A stretch of 64,000 bases of DNA from assembly GCA_036023115.1 (NCBI GenBank), contig JAYKKT010000091.1, positions 30,568,501 to 30,632,500 on the forward strand, written 5' to 3'. The first letter of the stretch is position 1. Each line of letters opens with the position of its first letter. A model generated the notes under the pieces. The model ran no database searches and was not told the origin of the DNA. It saw nothing but the letters and a program-made list of their open reading frames with translations. Made by a program: the position numbers and the translations under genes. Below are positions 24,061 through 35,090 of this stretch, one piece after another. Source of the stretch: Brasenia schreberi. Lineage: Eukaryota > Streptophyta > Magnoliopsida > Nymphaeales > Cabombaceae.

Positions 24061-26300
24061 TAAAGAAGAAAAAAGGATGATACTACTAATACTACCTCTC
24101 TAGATCCCGGTTAAAAATTCAATCGGATCCAGCCTAGATGACTGCATTCTTCATCGTTGCATCTCGGTTGGGATTTAAGTTTGGATGACAAATTAATCAA
24201 TTTCAATGCAAAACCCAACAGAAATAATACTCATGTTGCATATGATGGTGATAAGGTGTCGCCGATCTTCAAGTCCAAAATCATATAGTTGACATCCTTA
24301 GATAAATCAAGTCCCTTCATCTAGCTGTAAGAATAAACCAGGCTTCGATTTGTTTGCCACATTTATTTGATTTATTGTAGTAAAATGAATCAATATCAAG
24401 GTTTAGTGTAACCGCCAGTATGCACACAAGCTTCAGTGCTAAGTTCCTTTTCTCCCAGGACTTATATAGGGTATCAGTTTGTATAAGGAGATAGAGCCCA
24501 ATAGACCCACTTGGGCCAGTTCCTAAGGGGGTGTTTCATTCGTACTTCTAGGACCCTTCATACTTCCAGGACCTTGGTATTGAAACTGTAGGCTTAGACC
24601 TACTTGGGCCTGTAATCATGGTTATGTGGGATCATAGAATTATTCTATGCTTGATTTGCATATAGAATTGACAATTGAGATCAAGGGTTTCGTGTCCTCC
24701 TAAAATTCACCCTCCAACAAATCTCAATAGAAGAACAACGAAAAGAAAATAACATCAACATAGGAAAAAAGGAAGAGGAAGAAGAAGAGAAGGAAAGAAA
24801 AGAAGAAGGAAAATAGAAGACCGAGAAAACAACTTAGGTCATTTCACTTTGATGGAGCATCATCTGACAACTTGCTTGGGTTGTTTGGCAGCGAGAAGAA
24901 TAAGCAAGGAAGAAGGGCAATTAGGGGAGAGAGAAATCGAGGGTTTCCTCTGATAGAGGGAAGAACAATAACTTGGAAGGATAATCAAAGGAGGAGAGAG
25001 ATCAAGAGTTTCATGTGATAGATTTTTTGGCTTGTGTAAAGGGACAATACATTGTAGTTCTTGCTTTCGTAAAGAACTGGTACTTGGAATCGGTTTACTA
25101 AACTATCCTAATGCATAAGTATAGATGTGAAAATTTCACTCTAAGCCTATGTAGAGACTTGTAATCTTTTCAAAACTACTTCTTACGCGAGTGTGCTAGT
25201 TAGTTTCCAAAAACTAGCAAAATTTATAAATCTAACTTGTTTGGCGATTGCAACTAAGCGAGATCTTTTCGCTTTAGGCCTTCTTGAACCGATCCTCAAG
25301 GGTCAGCCTAAGAGCTTTGAGGATTTGTAGGTGAGATTTCATATTCACTTCAAAAGAAACTTAAGAAAACGTGAATCAACTTGTACACCAAGTGTTTTGC
25401 AAGATAAGACTTCATCAAGTGTTGAAAAACAGAAACTGGTTCTGTTCAGACCTTGATTCCCGATTTTATTTTGATACCTTCCAAATTTTTAAAAATCATG
25501 ACATTTAACAGTGATCAGATCCTCATGTGGAGCTTCCAAAACTATTTTTGTTTTATTTTTGGAAGCTATGGTGATACAAAATTAAATCGGGAAAGTGTCT
25601 CTACTTACACTTGGAATTGTTCTATCATAGAAATATATAGACCCAAAGATAGGTCTGTATCTCGGTTCTTAAAGATCCAATTTTAGTGCACTGTTAGAAA
25701 GCTATGGATATCATCTTTCCAATTAACTAAGTTTCACCGAATTTGGACAACTACAGACAGAGTTATGTGATGATTACCCAAGCTTTGTTAAAGAAAAACA
25801 GTTTTGACATAAACAATTCAGGATTTTTTCTGATTTTACATACCTTTTATTATGTAGTTGCACGACACTAAAATTCTTAAAAATTTTATTACAAGTGGGC
25901 TTATGTGTTTAGATATTGTGCCAAATTTCGGATTAATCGGAGCAACAGTTTAGCAATGAAAAATAAAGCAATCAACATATGCGGGAATGCTGAAATCAGA
26001 TTTTCTGGTTTTTAAAATATACGTGATGCAAACTCACCCGAATTTAAATTGCAATAACACAACATTCCAAAGTAAATTGCTGAAGGGAAAGAAATATAAA
26101 TTTATAGATTAGCTTAAGCATAGAGGGGATTAGGAGTTATAGGTTGTTTATAACATATAGAGAGGTAGAGTCAAGAATACAAACAATTAGAGTGCATAAG
26201 CAAGAATCGAAAATTTGCAACACATCTACTTCTTATTATATCATGGGGAGAGACAAAGCTCTATTAATGTAACCCCTTTTGAATTGAATATGAAGAAGAG
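24061..26300. other. Long non-coding stretch, probable transposon debris
   Basis: No gene recognised. A segment at about 24,530-24,620 (GTGTTTCATTCG, CCTTGGTATTGAAACT) has a diverged partner at about 27,225-27,320. The remainder is AT-rich without coding structure. Confidence 0.4.
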
Positions 26301-27171
26301 AATAGGGATGAATGATGGATGAGGAATACTTACTTGATTTCTTCCAATGATCGACTTCCAAATGAAGCTCACGTTCCTCACCTTCCCCTTTCTTTTCTCA
26401 CTCTCCCTCTCTCACTCTTGTAGTCCTTGCCTACCTTTCTACACTTCTTCTCTCTCTCCAACCTTTTCCTAGAGAAAACTCACGAAAATCCCAGCCCAAG
26501 GTGGAGATTACTCAACTCTCCAATGCAAGATAAGATTCCAAGATAAGATGCCCAAGTCGTCCCCATTGACTTCTATTTATAGGCCAAGGGGAACCTCTTC
26601 TAGGTCCTTCTTTGGGGCAGGTATTCATGGCCCAAATCCAGCCCTATCCACCTTGGTAATCACGTGGCCTTGTGGTCCACTTTAGTCAAGACTGGACCAA
26701 CCCTATGTAGGCTAGTTCTTGGCTCAAGTTAAGTGCACTTAGGCATGGCCGGTTGGGCCTAGGTGCTTTCAAATGCACTCGGCTAGGCTTTATGTAGTGC
26801 TTTGATGGAACTCTTTTGTGGCTCATCCCATAACTTCTTACTTTGCTTGATATATCTTGATTTGGTTCACAGGCTGGGGTGTCTTCGGATTGACCCTAGA
26901 CCTCCCTTGGTGCAGCCGAATAAGCCTAGTGTTGCCCACGATCTTTGAGACTTAGTGCAGACTTGTGTCCTTCGAGCCCATTGAGTCAAGCATGGCCCAA
27001 GTGTCCTTGTATGCTTGAGTCATGTCTACATAAAGCTCTTCCTTGATTTGGAAATTTCGAAATCTTCATTTGAGGATTTTGTGAAAAAATTTTTGTTCAA
27101 AGCAGGGGTTCAAAACAAGCAAATTTTCGAAATTGAGAGTGTTTTTATAAAATTCATTTAGGGTGTTTACA
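26301..27171 (-). mobile_element. Probable LTR fragment with promoter
   Basis: On the minus strand the sequence from 27171 begins TGTAAACACCCTAAAT, a common LTR start in plant gypsy elements. A strong TATA box, CTATAAATAG, lies at 26573-26582, followed by a purine-rich leader and a donor-like AAGTAAGTA near 26,330. No coding sequence lies downstream on that strand and the other LTR end was not found. A solo or truncated LTR is the best reading. A decayed plant gene promoter is the alternative. Confidence 0.4.
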
Positions 27172-28275
27172 ATAAAGATTAGCTCAATTATCACCATCTT
27201 AATGGTATGGTCACTAGAAGTGTGTTTGATTCATGGTGCCAGGCTCTTGGTACTAAAATTGTCGACTTCAACCCTACATGAGCTTGTAAACATAGTTTTC
27301 TATTTGATTCATGGGTGTTAATGATGCTCGTTGTTTTATGTGAGACAAGATAGCAACACAAGAGATAGGAGGTGCATGAGTTTTCATAGGGATCCTATGG
27401 GTCTAGTTCCTATGACTCACCTATCCCATGGTATGGAGATTTTTTACTCACGCCAATGACATGTTTCACTTGATATACAACAGATCTTTGAACTCCAAGC
27501 ACAAAAAGTCAAGGTTCAATTCTCCTGAAACATTGTATCAAGCACACATTAGAATATATAATGTATCTCCACAACCTTGGTATAAGGATCATGTTATTTA
27601 TGTGGAGAGAAGTACATGCTTAAGCTTGGTGTAACCCTCGATGAGTGAAGGGAAGTGCGTAGCCATATGGTTAATCATGACAATAATTATAGGAAATTGC
27701 AAAAGAAGTGAATTTAAGCCCATGCTACCTTCACAAGAACCTAGATCTTGACCAGATTGCAATTCCAAATTCTCAAGGAACTTCGGATCGCATTCAAGAG
27801 GATCAAGAACTCTAAACTGTTAATAGTTTCTTCAATTGTACTAATTTTTTCTTAATTAAATTTCTTTGAACATAAAATGATTATACATCATACAAATATA
27901 ATTATTGAGACAATCAAACAGTAATATAGTTTTTGTCATGGTGGCTCTTGTAGGAGTTAAGTTCTATTCCTAGAGCATGCATGTGAAGGGGGGTGCGCCC
28001 TTTAGGCTTTGGCCTCCTCTTGTAACCAAATGAAGAAAAATTGCTTTGCATGTTGGATTTTAGATGATCATATGGTAAGTAAATATGTAAAATTAAAAGT
28101 TTTTTTTTCATTACCATTCGTGCTCATCTGTATCGTGCAATACGGCATGATATGACATGATATAGACCAATAACTCATCGAGTATGATACACTTACCTAT
28201 ATCGTGCCATTCTTACATCTGATACACAATAAAATCGTATTGTATGATATAATATAATTTTTATAACATTTGTTG
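27172..28275. other. Intergenic, no feature seen
   Basis: Apart from the diverged repeat near 27,225-27,320, nothing is recognised. Any missing downstream part of the adjacent copia element is absent. Confidence 0.45.
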
Positions 28276-28279
28276 AAAC

Positions 28280-29290
28280 ACTTCCCTTTCTCATCATAGA
28301 GATATGAGAACCATCAACCAGTTGAATCAACTATTTGTTATGGAGGGATTGATATTAGATAAACACTTCTAGTCTCCAACCATATGATATGTAGTTCCAA
28401 AATCAATAATTCATATTCTAGCTATAGAGGGAGTAGGATTACTAGTCACCGTAAATGATGAATGTACATAGTATTGTGGGAATATGAAGTAAATGGTTGC
28501 TCTCCAAGCCATAACTCTAAACCCTCTATATGCTTCGTTAATTCCATTATGGTACTTATATGTAAATGATCTGATGAAGTTTCTAGTGTATTTGCTTGGT
28601 ATGCCTTGTTCTTAATGAAGTTGGGCTTAGCAATCAAATCTCAATCCTGCTCTTTTATATGTTGTGTTACCATAGTGGGAGCACTTTAATTTATCTTTTT
28701 CATCAAAAGAGAAACTCCATACCCTATCTCTCGAGTGTCATATCCTCCTCTCCCTCGGTTGGATGAATTTTCATTCTTGCTCATGAAGGCAAACTTCTTT
28801 GAAGTTATTATTTCTTCCTTCTTTAGTCCTCTTTTATCCTTCTTTCGAAGTAATAACAAATAAATTATACCCAAGAAGGGTAGTTCTTCTCTTTCAAGGA
28901 TGTTAACTTTAACTACTTCATAATCAGAAGAGACTCCCCTTTCAACCTCTTCATTATGTTCTTTAAAACAAGATGTCATGGAGTGTAGCAACTATGCAGA
29001 CACAAGGGCATCATCTCTTTACCACTTGAAATAGGTAGAACTATTCTCATCAGGGCATTGCTATGCACTAATTAGATAATCCCATCTCTCTCTTTCCAAA
29101 ACTATCAAATCTATAGATCTAACCCATTTTAGGTAATTTCTACCATTTAATTTGAGGTTTGTCATCTAAAATGTCTCTAATTTTTCTCCTCATTAGTTTT
29201 CAAAAGATTGATATAAGCCCTCAACTTGTTTACTTTTATCCTCCATATTCTCCTTGTGTAGGATTCTCATAAAAGAAATTTGGTTTGGGT
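28280..29290 (-). pseudogene. Copia gag-protease relic (copia-B)
   Basis: The minus strand from an ATG near 29,248 (MEDKSKQVEG) gives KLNGRNYLKWVRSIDLI, LERERWDYLIS, DALVSA and LLHSMTSCF. These are the classic copia gag blocks (KL.G.NY..W..S....L.....YL.G, DA.V..WL..SM). Further on, a GRGG segment (28,686-28,991) and IIDFGTTYHMVG near 28,400 mark the protease, with the active-site DSGAT altered to DFGTT. Frameshifts and stops abound. Nothing of integrase or RT follows, so this is the 5' half of an element. Confidence 0.75.
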
Positions 29291-29321
29291 TTTTATTAAG
29301 ATCATCACATGATTTCTATCA

Positions 29322-29688
29322 TGACAACTTTACAATACAAGATTGAAGCCAAACAACACACCAAATGTCACCTTGTTGTATTTCCAACAGCCACACAAGT
29401 TGTTGGAAGCCTTCTTTCTCGTTTTATTAATATATAAAAGACTTATTTATTCACTAGCAAGAGATTATAAGCCCATACATGGCACTTGGAGACAAGTTGA
29501 AGAAGACATTGCCTGCAATTGCTTCTCTCTCCTTTTATTAATCTCCACCTTAGGGTTACATTACAACATATATAGTCTTTTATAACTTGAAAGTCACAAA
29601 TACCCTCATTACAATACATCTAATACATTATTCTCTTAAACGGATCCAATTCTAGAAAAGATCCATATTTTGGATCATCTTCTCAACA
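29322..29688 (-). mobile_element. Copia-B 5' LTR
   Basis: A 367-bp segment on the minus strand begins TGTTGAGAAGATGATCC and ends in CA, just before the copia-B leader. It has a TATAAAAG box at 29577-29584 and AATAAAA downstream, as expected of U3-R-U5. The sequence after it is a poor match to the tRNA-Met primer site. The ends are inferred, and no second LTR is present to confirm them. Confidence 0.55.
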
Positions 29689-30000
29689 ATTAGTATATAC
29701 ATATAACAACCAAAATGATAAAAGTGTGCATTCAACTGGTGGATGAAAAATGCATATATTCATTATCCTCCATGAGAGAATATAAGTGGATAACAATATT
29801 TATTATTTCTTTCCACTACAATGCATATAACAACCAAAATGATAAAAGTAACAAGTTCAAACTTACTTTTCATGAGAGATCATTTATTAAAAGCTTCAAA
29901 ACAAAAACTTGAGTAAGATAGTGTTTGAAGAACAAAGATTGTAGGTGACATCCAAAAACAAATCTTGGAAGGTTGGCTAATAAAATTTGTAATCGTTCAG
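29689..30000. repeat. Spacer between two copia LTRs, with a 26-bp direct repeat
   Basis: A 26-bp sequence containing ACAACCAAAATGATAAAAG occurs at 29700-29725 and again, exactly, at 29824-29849. No gene is present. Confidence 0.7.
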
Positions 30001-30570
30001 TGTATTAGAACAATGCAATTTCTAACATGGACTGGGCTTTTTTATCCAATGGGGTCTATGTTATCTTAGAAATGCATCTTTGTGTTTGTGTTGTGTGTGC
30101 GTGTGTGTATGATTGAGCTCACCTACATATGTTTCCTCATGTGTGAGAGTCTTTTTGTGTGTGAGACACGAGTTTAGACTCTTATAATTGTTTGTAATGA
30201 AACAAGCCTTCAATCATCAGTGACTGCTATAATCCACCAATACTCAATTGTATAATGCAATCTACATAAAAATCACCAAACACTTGGTGTGTATGAAAGA
30301 GTGAGAACAAAAATATATATTTAATTACAAGCACTAAGACTTAATACACAAGAGTTGGTACCCAACCTTTTTATAAGGTTTGAGATTATTGCCAATATCT
30401 AGTTGTTATTGGCAGCAATGCTACCAATGATTAATTGTTGTTGGCATCAATATAACTATCTTATATTAGGTTAAATGGACAAGTCTCCCTATTTATAGAG
30501 AAAAAATAAAAGAAGAAAAAAATTATAAAAGTAAAAACAAAGATTACATATTAACATTATACATTTAACA
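30001..30570 (-). mobile_element. Copia-A 3' LTR (570 bp)
   Basis: On the minus strand an LTR-like segment starts TGTTAAATGTATAATG directly after a polypurine tract (TGAGGGAGAG). It contains a CTATAAATAG TATA box at 30489-30498 and plausibly ends in TACA at 30001. It follows the RNase H of a copia element in the right order. Its sequence differs from the neighbouring 29,322-29,688 LTR, so the two belong to different copia families. The lower end is less certain than the upper. Confidence 0.6.
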
Positions 30571-30900
30571 CTCTCCCTCAAACATTATGAATATATTATG
30601 GAAAGTTTGTTTATTAAAAAGTGGAATCTTGGCACAACAAGAGACTTGGTAAATTTGTTTGCAGATATTCCTCACAAATATAATAACAATCTATTTTGAT
30701 ATACTTGGTTCGCTCATGAAAAGTGTCATTGTTCACTATATACCACTCTTATTATAGAATATCACAAGAATTGAATCAATGTTGATGTGTAAATAAGTGA
30801 GCAACCTTTTTAGCTAGACTAGTTCAATAGTGGTGTGGGCTATAACATAATACTTTACTTCGGTGGAAGAGAGAGGTTTTCTATTGCTTCTTATATCTCC
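30571..30900 (-). pseudogene. Copia-A RNase H, C-terminal end
   Basis: The minus strand reads NRKPLSSTEVKYYVIAHTT, then ELV*LKRLL, then FHERTKYIKIDCYYI, and ends close to the polypurine tract. This is the copia RNase H signature (LSSTEAEY, ELVWLK.LL, FHERTKHIEIDCHF). The region is broken by stops. It lies immediately upstream of the 3' LTR, as expected. Confidence 0.82.
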
Positions 30901-31250
30901 ATGATATGGGTGAGTCACCTAAAATTGTTTGCATGGAGAACAATCAAGAAAAGGTAAGATTCTATCAAATGGATCTACTGATTCCCTTGCAGTCTCAAGG
31001 GTGAAGTCTCTAGGTAGATGGCTAGTAAAAAAGAAAACCCCTAGACTTGAACCTAAGGAATCATCTCTTATTGATTCTCACTGAGCTAGACATGAAGAAA
31101 CCCATGTCTCTATACTTAAGTATCAAAAAAGAGAGAAAGTGAAAAAGGACATCCCGAAATCCTAATTAGACCATTAACAAAAAGTTCACTCCTCAATGGC
31201 AGCCCCTCAAGGAAGTCCTAAACATCCTTTTGAATCAAGATATGATAACT
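30901..31250. other. Spacer between copia-A and gypsy-2
   Basis: No recognisable feature. It may include decayed ends of either element. Confidence 0.4.
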
Positions 31251-32439
31251 ATTCCTTACATTCCACCTAATCCAACTTTAAATAGATGATAACTTGATAG
31301 GTATTGTCGCTTTCATAGGTTCAATGGACATAATACTAATGAGTATGTCTTTCTAAATCATAAGATTGAAGATATGATTGATCGAGGAAAGGTTGTCCTT
31401 ACTACCGAACCTGAACCTAATGAGGGTAATCAATATCAGAGTGTCTTCAAAAACCCATTCCCTCAACACAACAAAGCCCAAGTTACAATGTGCTACTCAT
31501 AAGGTCATGTTTCTAAAAAGTCAAAAATAATTGAGTTAAGTACTTCCACGTCATTCACCCCTTAGATATCTCATCTGCTTGAGGTACCACCTCTAGAACC
31601 TTTGGGACAAGTTGTCCTCTTTAGGTTAATCACAGAGATAAACGCTTTTATGGAACTCTTTGGATTCCCATAGTTTGGGGTCCTACCCTCTATGTCTTAG
31701 GTGGCATCCCTTTCGAACCTATCTATCAAAGCATCTTCAGCTTTGCCAACATCCCCTATACATTCACTAGGTCTTATAACATTAAACTCTCCATATTTTC
31801 TCTTGAAATACCATCTTTAGTCCTTAAGATATACACCTGTATCCTCAAAGTATACTCCTATATTTCCAAAATACACACCTCAATCCCATAATATACCCTT
31901 GTGTGTTTGACAACATAATCTCTAGAATATATCCCTAAATTACATGAATACACCCCATCTTTCCCTCTAACAAGTCTAAGATATCTAGATTATTTTCACC
32001 TTACTATACATTAGCTACTCCACCCTCTAACCCACCTACACACTCTTTTATGTCTCACCAGATTTCTTATTCAGGTTCCACCAATTTTGAGTCTGCTTTG
32101 ACCTATAGAGTGTTCACTCTTAAGCCGTATGATGTAAAGTCTAAGGTCAAACTCCTACTATCTCGTCAGTTCCCTAGGAAGCATATTTCTAATGTCATAC
32201 TTGGTTATAGAAACCCCTTAGCTCAGGGATCCCAATGTTTTGTCATCTTTTGGGAATACTATCTATCAATCATTCTCCTATTTCTTTTGACTATTGACAT
32301 GTGGATGAAGTCACTTAGTTATGTTGCATCTACAAACCTAAACATTTTAGAAATCTACCTAGACCTAGATCTAAACTTATAAAACTTCTAACTGCCAAAG
32401 TTCTAGTGTTAACCCAAGATAAGGAAAAGAATCCCTTAC

Positions 32440-33222
32440 TTGAATATAACTCCTTTGCGAGAACTTAGGTTGAAAGTCTTTAACAATACTTCCCTTGAGT
32501 CATTAGTTGTCCTTGTGATACCTCTCTTAACCCAAATGCCCATTGCATTCTCCGAAGAGAACCTACATAAACCCATTCTCTCACATGATGAAGTCTTATA
32601 TATTGGAGTAAGGGTAAATGGTAGACCTCTATCTAGATGTCTAATACATGGAGGTAGAGGCCTCAACATTCTCCCTCTTAGGGTGACCCTATAGATTGAG
32701 ATCATCAAAGATTGACTAACCCCCACAAATATCTCAATAGTAGATTATGGCGGCCACATTTTAACCTCAAATAGTACCATCATCCTCACCATTGAAGTCA
32801 ATCATATTGTTCACTAGGTCTAGTTTTATATTATGGACCTAAACACATCCCACAACTTAGTATTAAGAAGTTCTTATATGCATGATCTAAAGATCGTGCA
32901 TTATACCTACCATTATTGTATCAAGATTTCTTGGCATGGTAAAACAATTGTAATTGTAGGAGAGGACACTATTATTTACCTCACTAAAACAATAGTTTCT
33001 AGTTTTGATCTTCCATTCACGGTCTCTCACCCTATAATGAATAGTCCTTCTAGTTATGGAGATCTTGACCTCACTTTGTCTACTGCTCATACATCCTCTC
33101 AAGTTACCATTATTGAGCATTTTGATCATCCTAAAGTTTATCACTTTGGAGAATATATAGATAATTCTTCCCTCCAATCTCATTCGAAATACCCTTCTTT
33201 TGCTCATTTTGGTAAGGGTTAA
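32440..33222 (+). pseudogene. Gypsy-2 aspartic protease region
   Basis: The frame at 32440-32694 reads PIAFSEENLHKPILSHDEVL then RPLSRCLIHGGRGLNILPL. It corresponds to the plant gypsy pattern I.FS.EDLP....H...LYI.V...G....RVLID.GSG.NI.PL. The active-site DNGS has become HGGR, so the protease is dead. A second open stretch at 32833-33222 (LNTSHNLVLRSSYMHDLK, matching the SYNLLLGRPWIH block) continues it. Confidence 0.65.
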
Positions 33223-33779
33223 AATATTACTATCTATAGAGTATACCCATTCAAAGGTCTTAGAGCTCACGATTAAGGACCATCCACACGTATAGAGTCA
33301 TATGTCAAATACGATAAATCTAACTTCAAATATGATCCTTCTATTGATTTTAATTCTTAGTGTTCTACTGTTTGGGTTCAGGATAAAGGCCCGTAGGGAC
33401 TACCTTCCTCCCAACCCATAGTCACCTTTGATAGGGATAGTAATGACCTCAAGGTTGATTGCTTTGGTCTCGAGTAACTATTTTCGAGTCTTAATTCTGA
33501 TTTTGGTCCTTCTCCCTACTCTCTAAGTAAAGGAAACTTTGATTTGATTTGATATGGATCCTTCTTCCAAGCGCCAATAGGTGTGTGCCTTAAGCTTACT
33601 GGTCTTGTATAGTATTATATAAAAAAACCTTAAAAAATCAAAATAATATCTATTTCTTATTGTTCTTAGCTTCCCTAATAAGTCTAATACATCCCTAGAG
33701 TCATCTTCCTTGGTTCACGATACTCTACTCCTTGAGTCTAATTCGTACCTTTTGAGAAGTTAATCATCATTGTTAGGAT

Positions 33780-34220
33780 TGATAAAAGGCAGTTATTTCT
33801 CATGGAATATGACCTTAGATATTAGTCCCAAAAGTCCTTAAAAGGTCAAGTTGTTGCCAATCACTTAGTGACTTTACCTTTAGATGATCAAGTCTTGGTG
33901 TTCGATCATTTTTCAAAAAGTAGATCCTTACGATGACTGACATTTTGAAGCACTATGTGCTCTAGTGAGGTAGTCAATCATACCTAACAAATGCACTTCA
34001 ACAGTTCTAGGACTCAAGTCGGGGTAAGCATCATGTTTGTCTTAGTTTCACCTCAAGGATGAGAGATCCCTCTTTCATTTCGACAACACTTCGAGTGTTT
34101 TAGTAATGATGGTAAGTATGAGGCTCTCATACAAGGCCTCAAGACTCTCTTTAGTCTAAGTGTTACCCGAGTTGTGTTTGGTGATTCTCTTTTAGTCATA
34201 AACCAAGTTATTAGAGTTTG
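33780..34220 (+). pseudogene. Gypsy-2 RNase H region
   Basis: Readable blocks are EYDL, SQKSLKGQVVANHLVTLPLD and GKYEALIQGLKTLFSL followed by FGDSLLVINQVI. These match the plant gypsy tether and RNase H (QKSIKGQA.ADHLA and AEYEALI.GL.......V.GDS.LV..Q). Stops interrupt the frame. Confidence 0.75.
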
Positions 34221-34339
34221 ATCGGTAAAACAAGATCGTTGATCACTCTATCATAGTGATACACATAGTCTAGTATAGTAGTTTGACCATTGTTCTTAGA
34301 GTGAGTTATTATTGGTCCAGTTTTGCCTGCCACATTCAT

Positions 34340-35090
34340 GTCAGGCACTATCATAATTGTTAGATCTATGGTCATGCCATTCATGCACCTGCATCAGAGT
34401 TGCATTCAATAGCTAGTCATTAGCTTTTTAGTAATATGGGTATTTTTTCCATAAGCATGTCAATAGGGTATATTGTTCCATTTGCATTACCCAACATTTT
34501 TTCTCACCTTACTATCTTTGAGAGAATGGTCAAGTAGTGACAACCAATAAAACCCTCACTGGCATTATACAAAAAACCACTAGTCAAGAGCAAGCTTGAC
34601 ATGAGAAGCTCCAATACATTATGTGTACATAAGACTTCCATCAAGACTCCTACTAATGTCACATTGTCTGATTTTATATATGGTACAAAGATTATACTAC
34701 CTATCGAAGTTTAGTTGCCTTCCCTTCGCATGACTACATTTTTTGTGATGTCCACTGAGGTTAGGTTTGAGACCCGATTACTAGAGTTAGGTCTTTTAGA
34801 TGATAGGTGATTACTTCCTGAGCATGCACAATTATATAGATATCAAGTCTCTAGGCATTATGCTAAGTGAATTCATACATGAAAATTTCAAATAGGTGAT
34901 CTTATTCTTAAATTGATATACCACAGAGGCCCTCATCCTTTAGGTAAGTGGCGTCCAAATTGGGAGGAGCCTTATGTTGTAAAAATGGTTACTTTCAGTA
35001 ATTCTTATTGGCTTACTCATGCTAACAGTAGAGACTTGTTTGGCCCAATAAACATCTAGTATTTAAAGAAATATTATCCCTGATATTTAT
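34340..35090 (+). pseudogene. Gypsy-2 integrase region
   Basis: ASELHSIAS and a damaged PWPF.MWG.D segment mark the integrase N-terminus near 34,390-34,430. GDLILKLIYHRGPHPLGKW then RPNWEEPYVVKMV near 34,892-34,990 is the well-conserved C-terminal GDLVLK...G.RPNWEGPYVV block. The core domain between them is eroded. Confidence 0.75.

Larger units (their letters stand above)
31250..35090 (+). mobile_element. Decayed Ty3/gypsy polyprotein (gypsy-2)
   Basis: Plus-strand fragments follow gypsy order. RYCRFHRFNGHNTNEYV then IEDMIDRGKV (end of gag) lies at about 31,300-31,400, protease-like sequence at 32,440-33,000, RNase H at 33,780-34,220 and integrase at 34,340-35,090. The RT core should lie between 33,000 and 33,780 but is not recognisable, so it is deleted or eroded. 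All frames are broken. LTRs were not identified. An A-rich stretch (35,630-35,720) and a purine-rich motif near 35,820 could mark the 3' untranslated region. Confidence 0.78.

Noticed and set aside
29322..30570. One long 1.25-kb LTR
   Set aside because: Two separate TG starts, each with its own TATA box at the usual distance, and unrelated sequence favour two short LTRs.
32887..33270. 127-codon minus-strand frame
   Set aside because: It is antisense to the gypsy-2 protease-RT region and has no recognisable motif.
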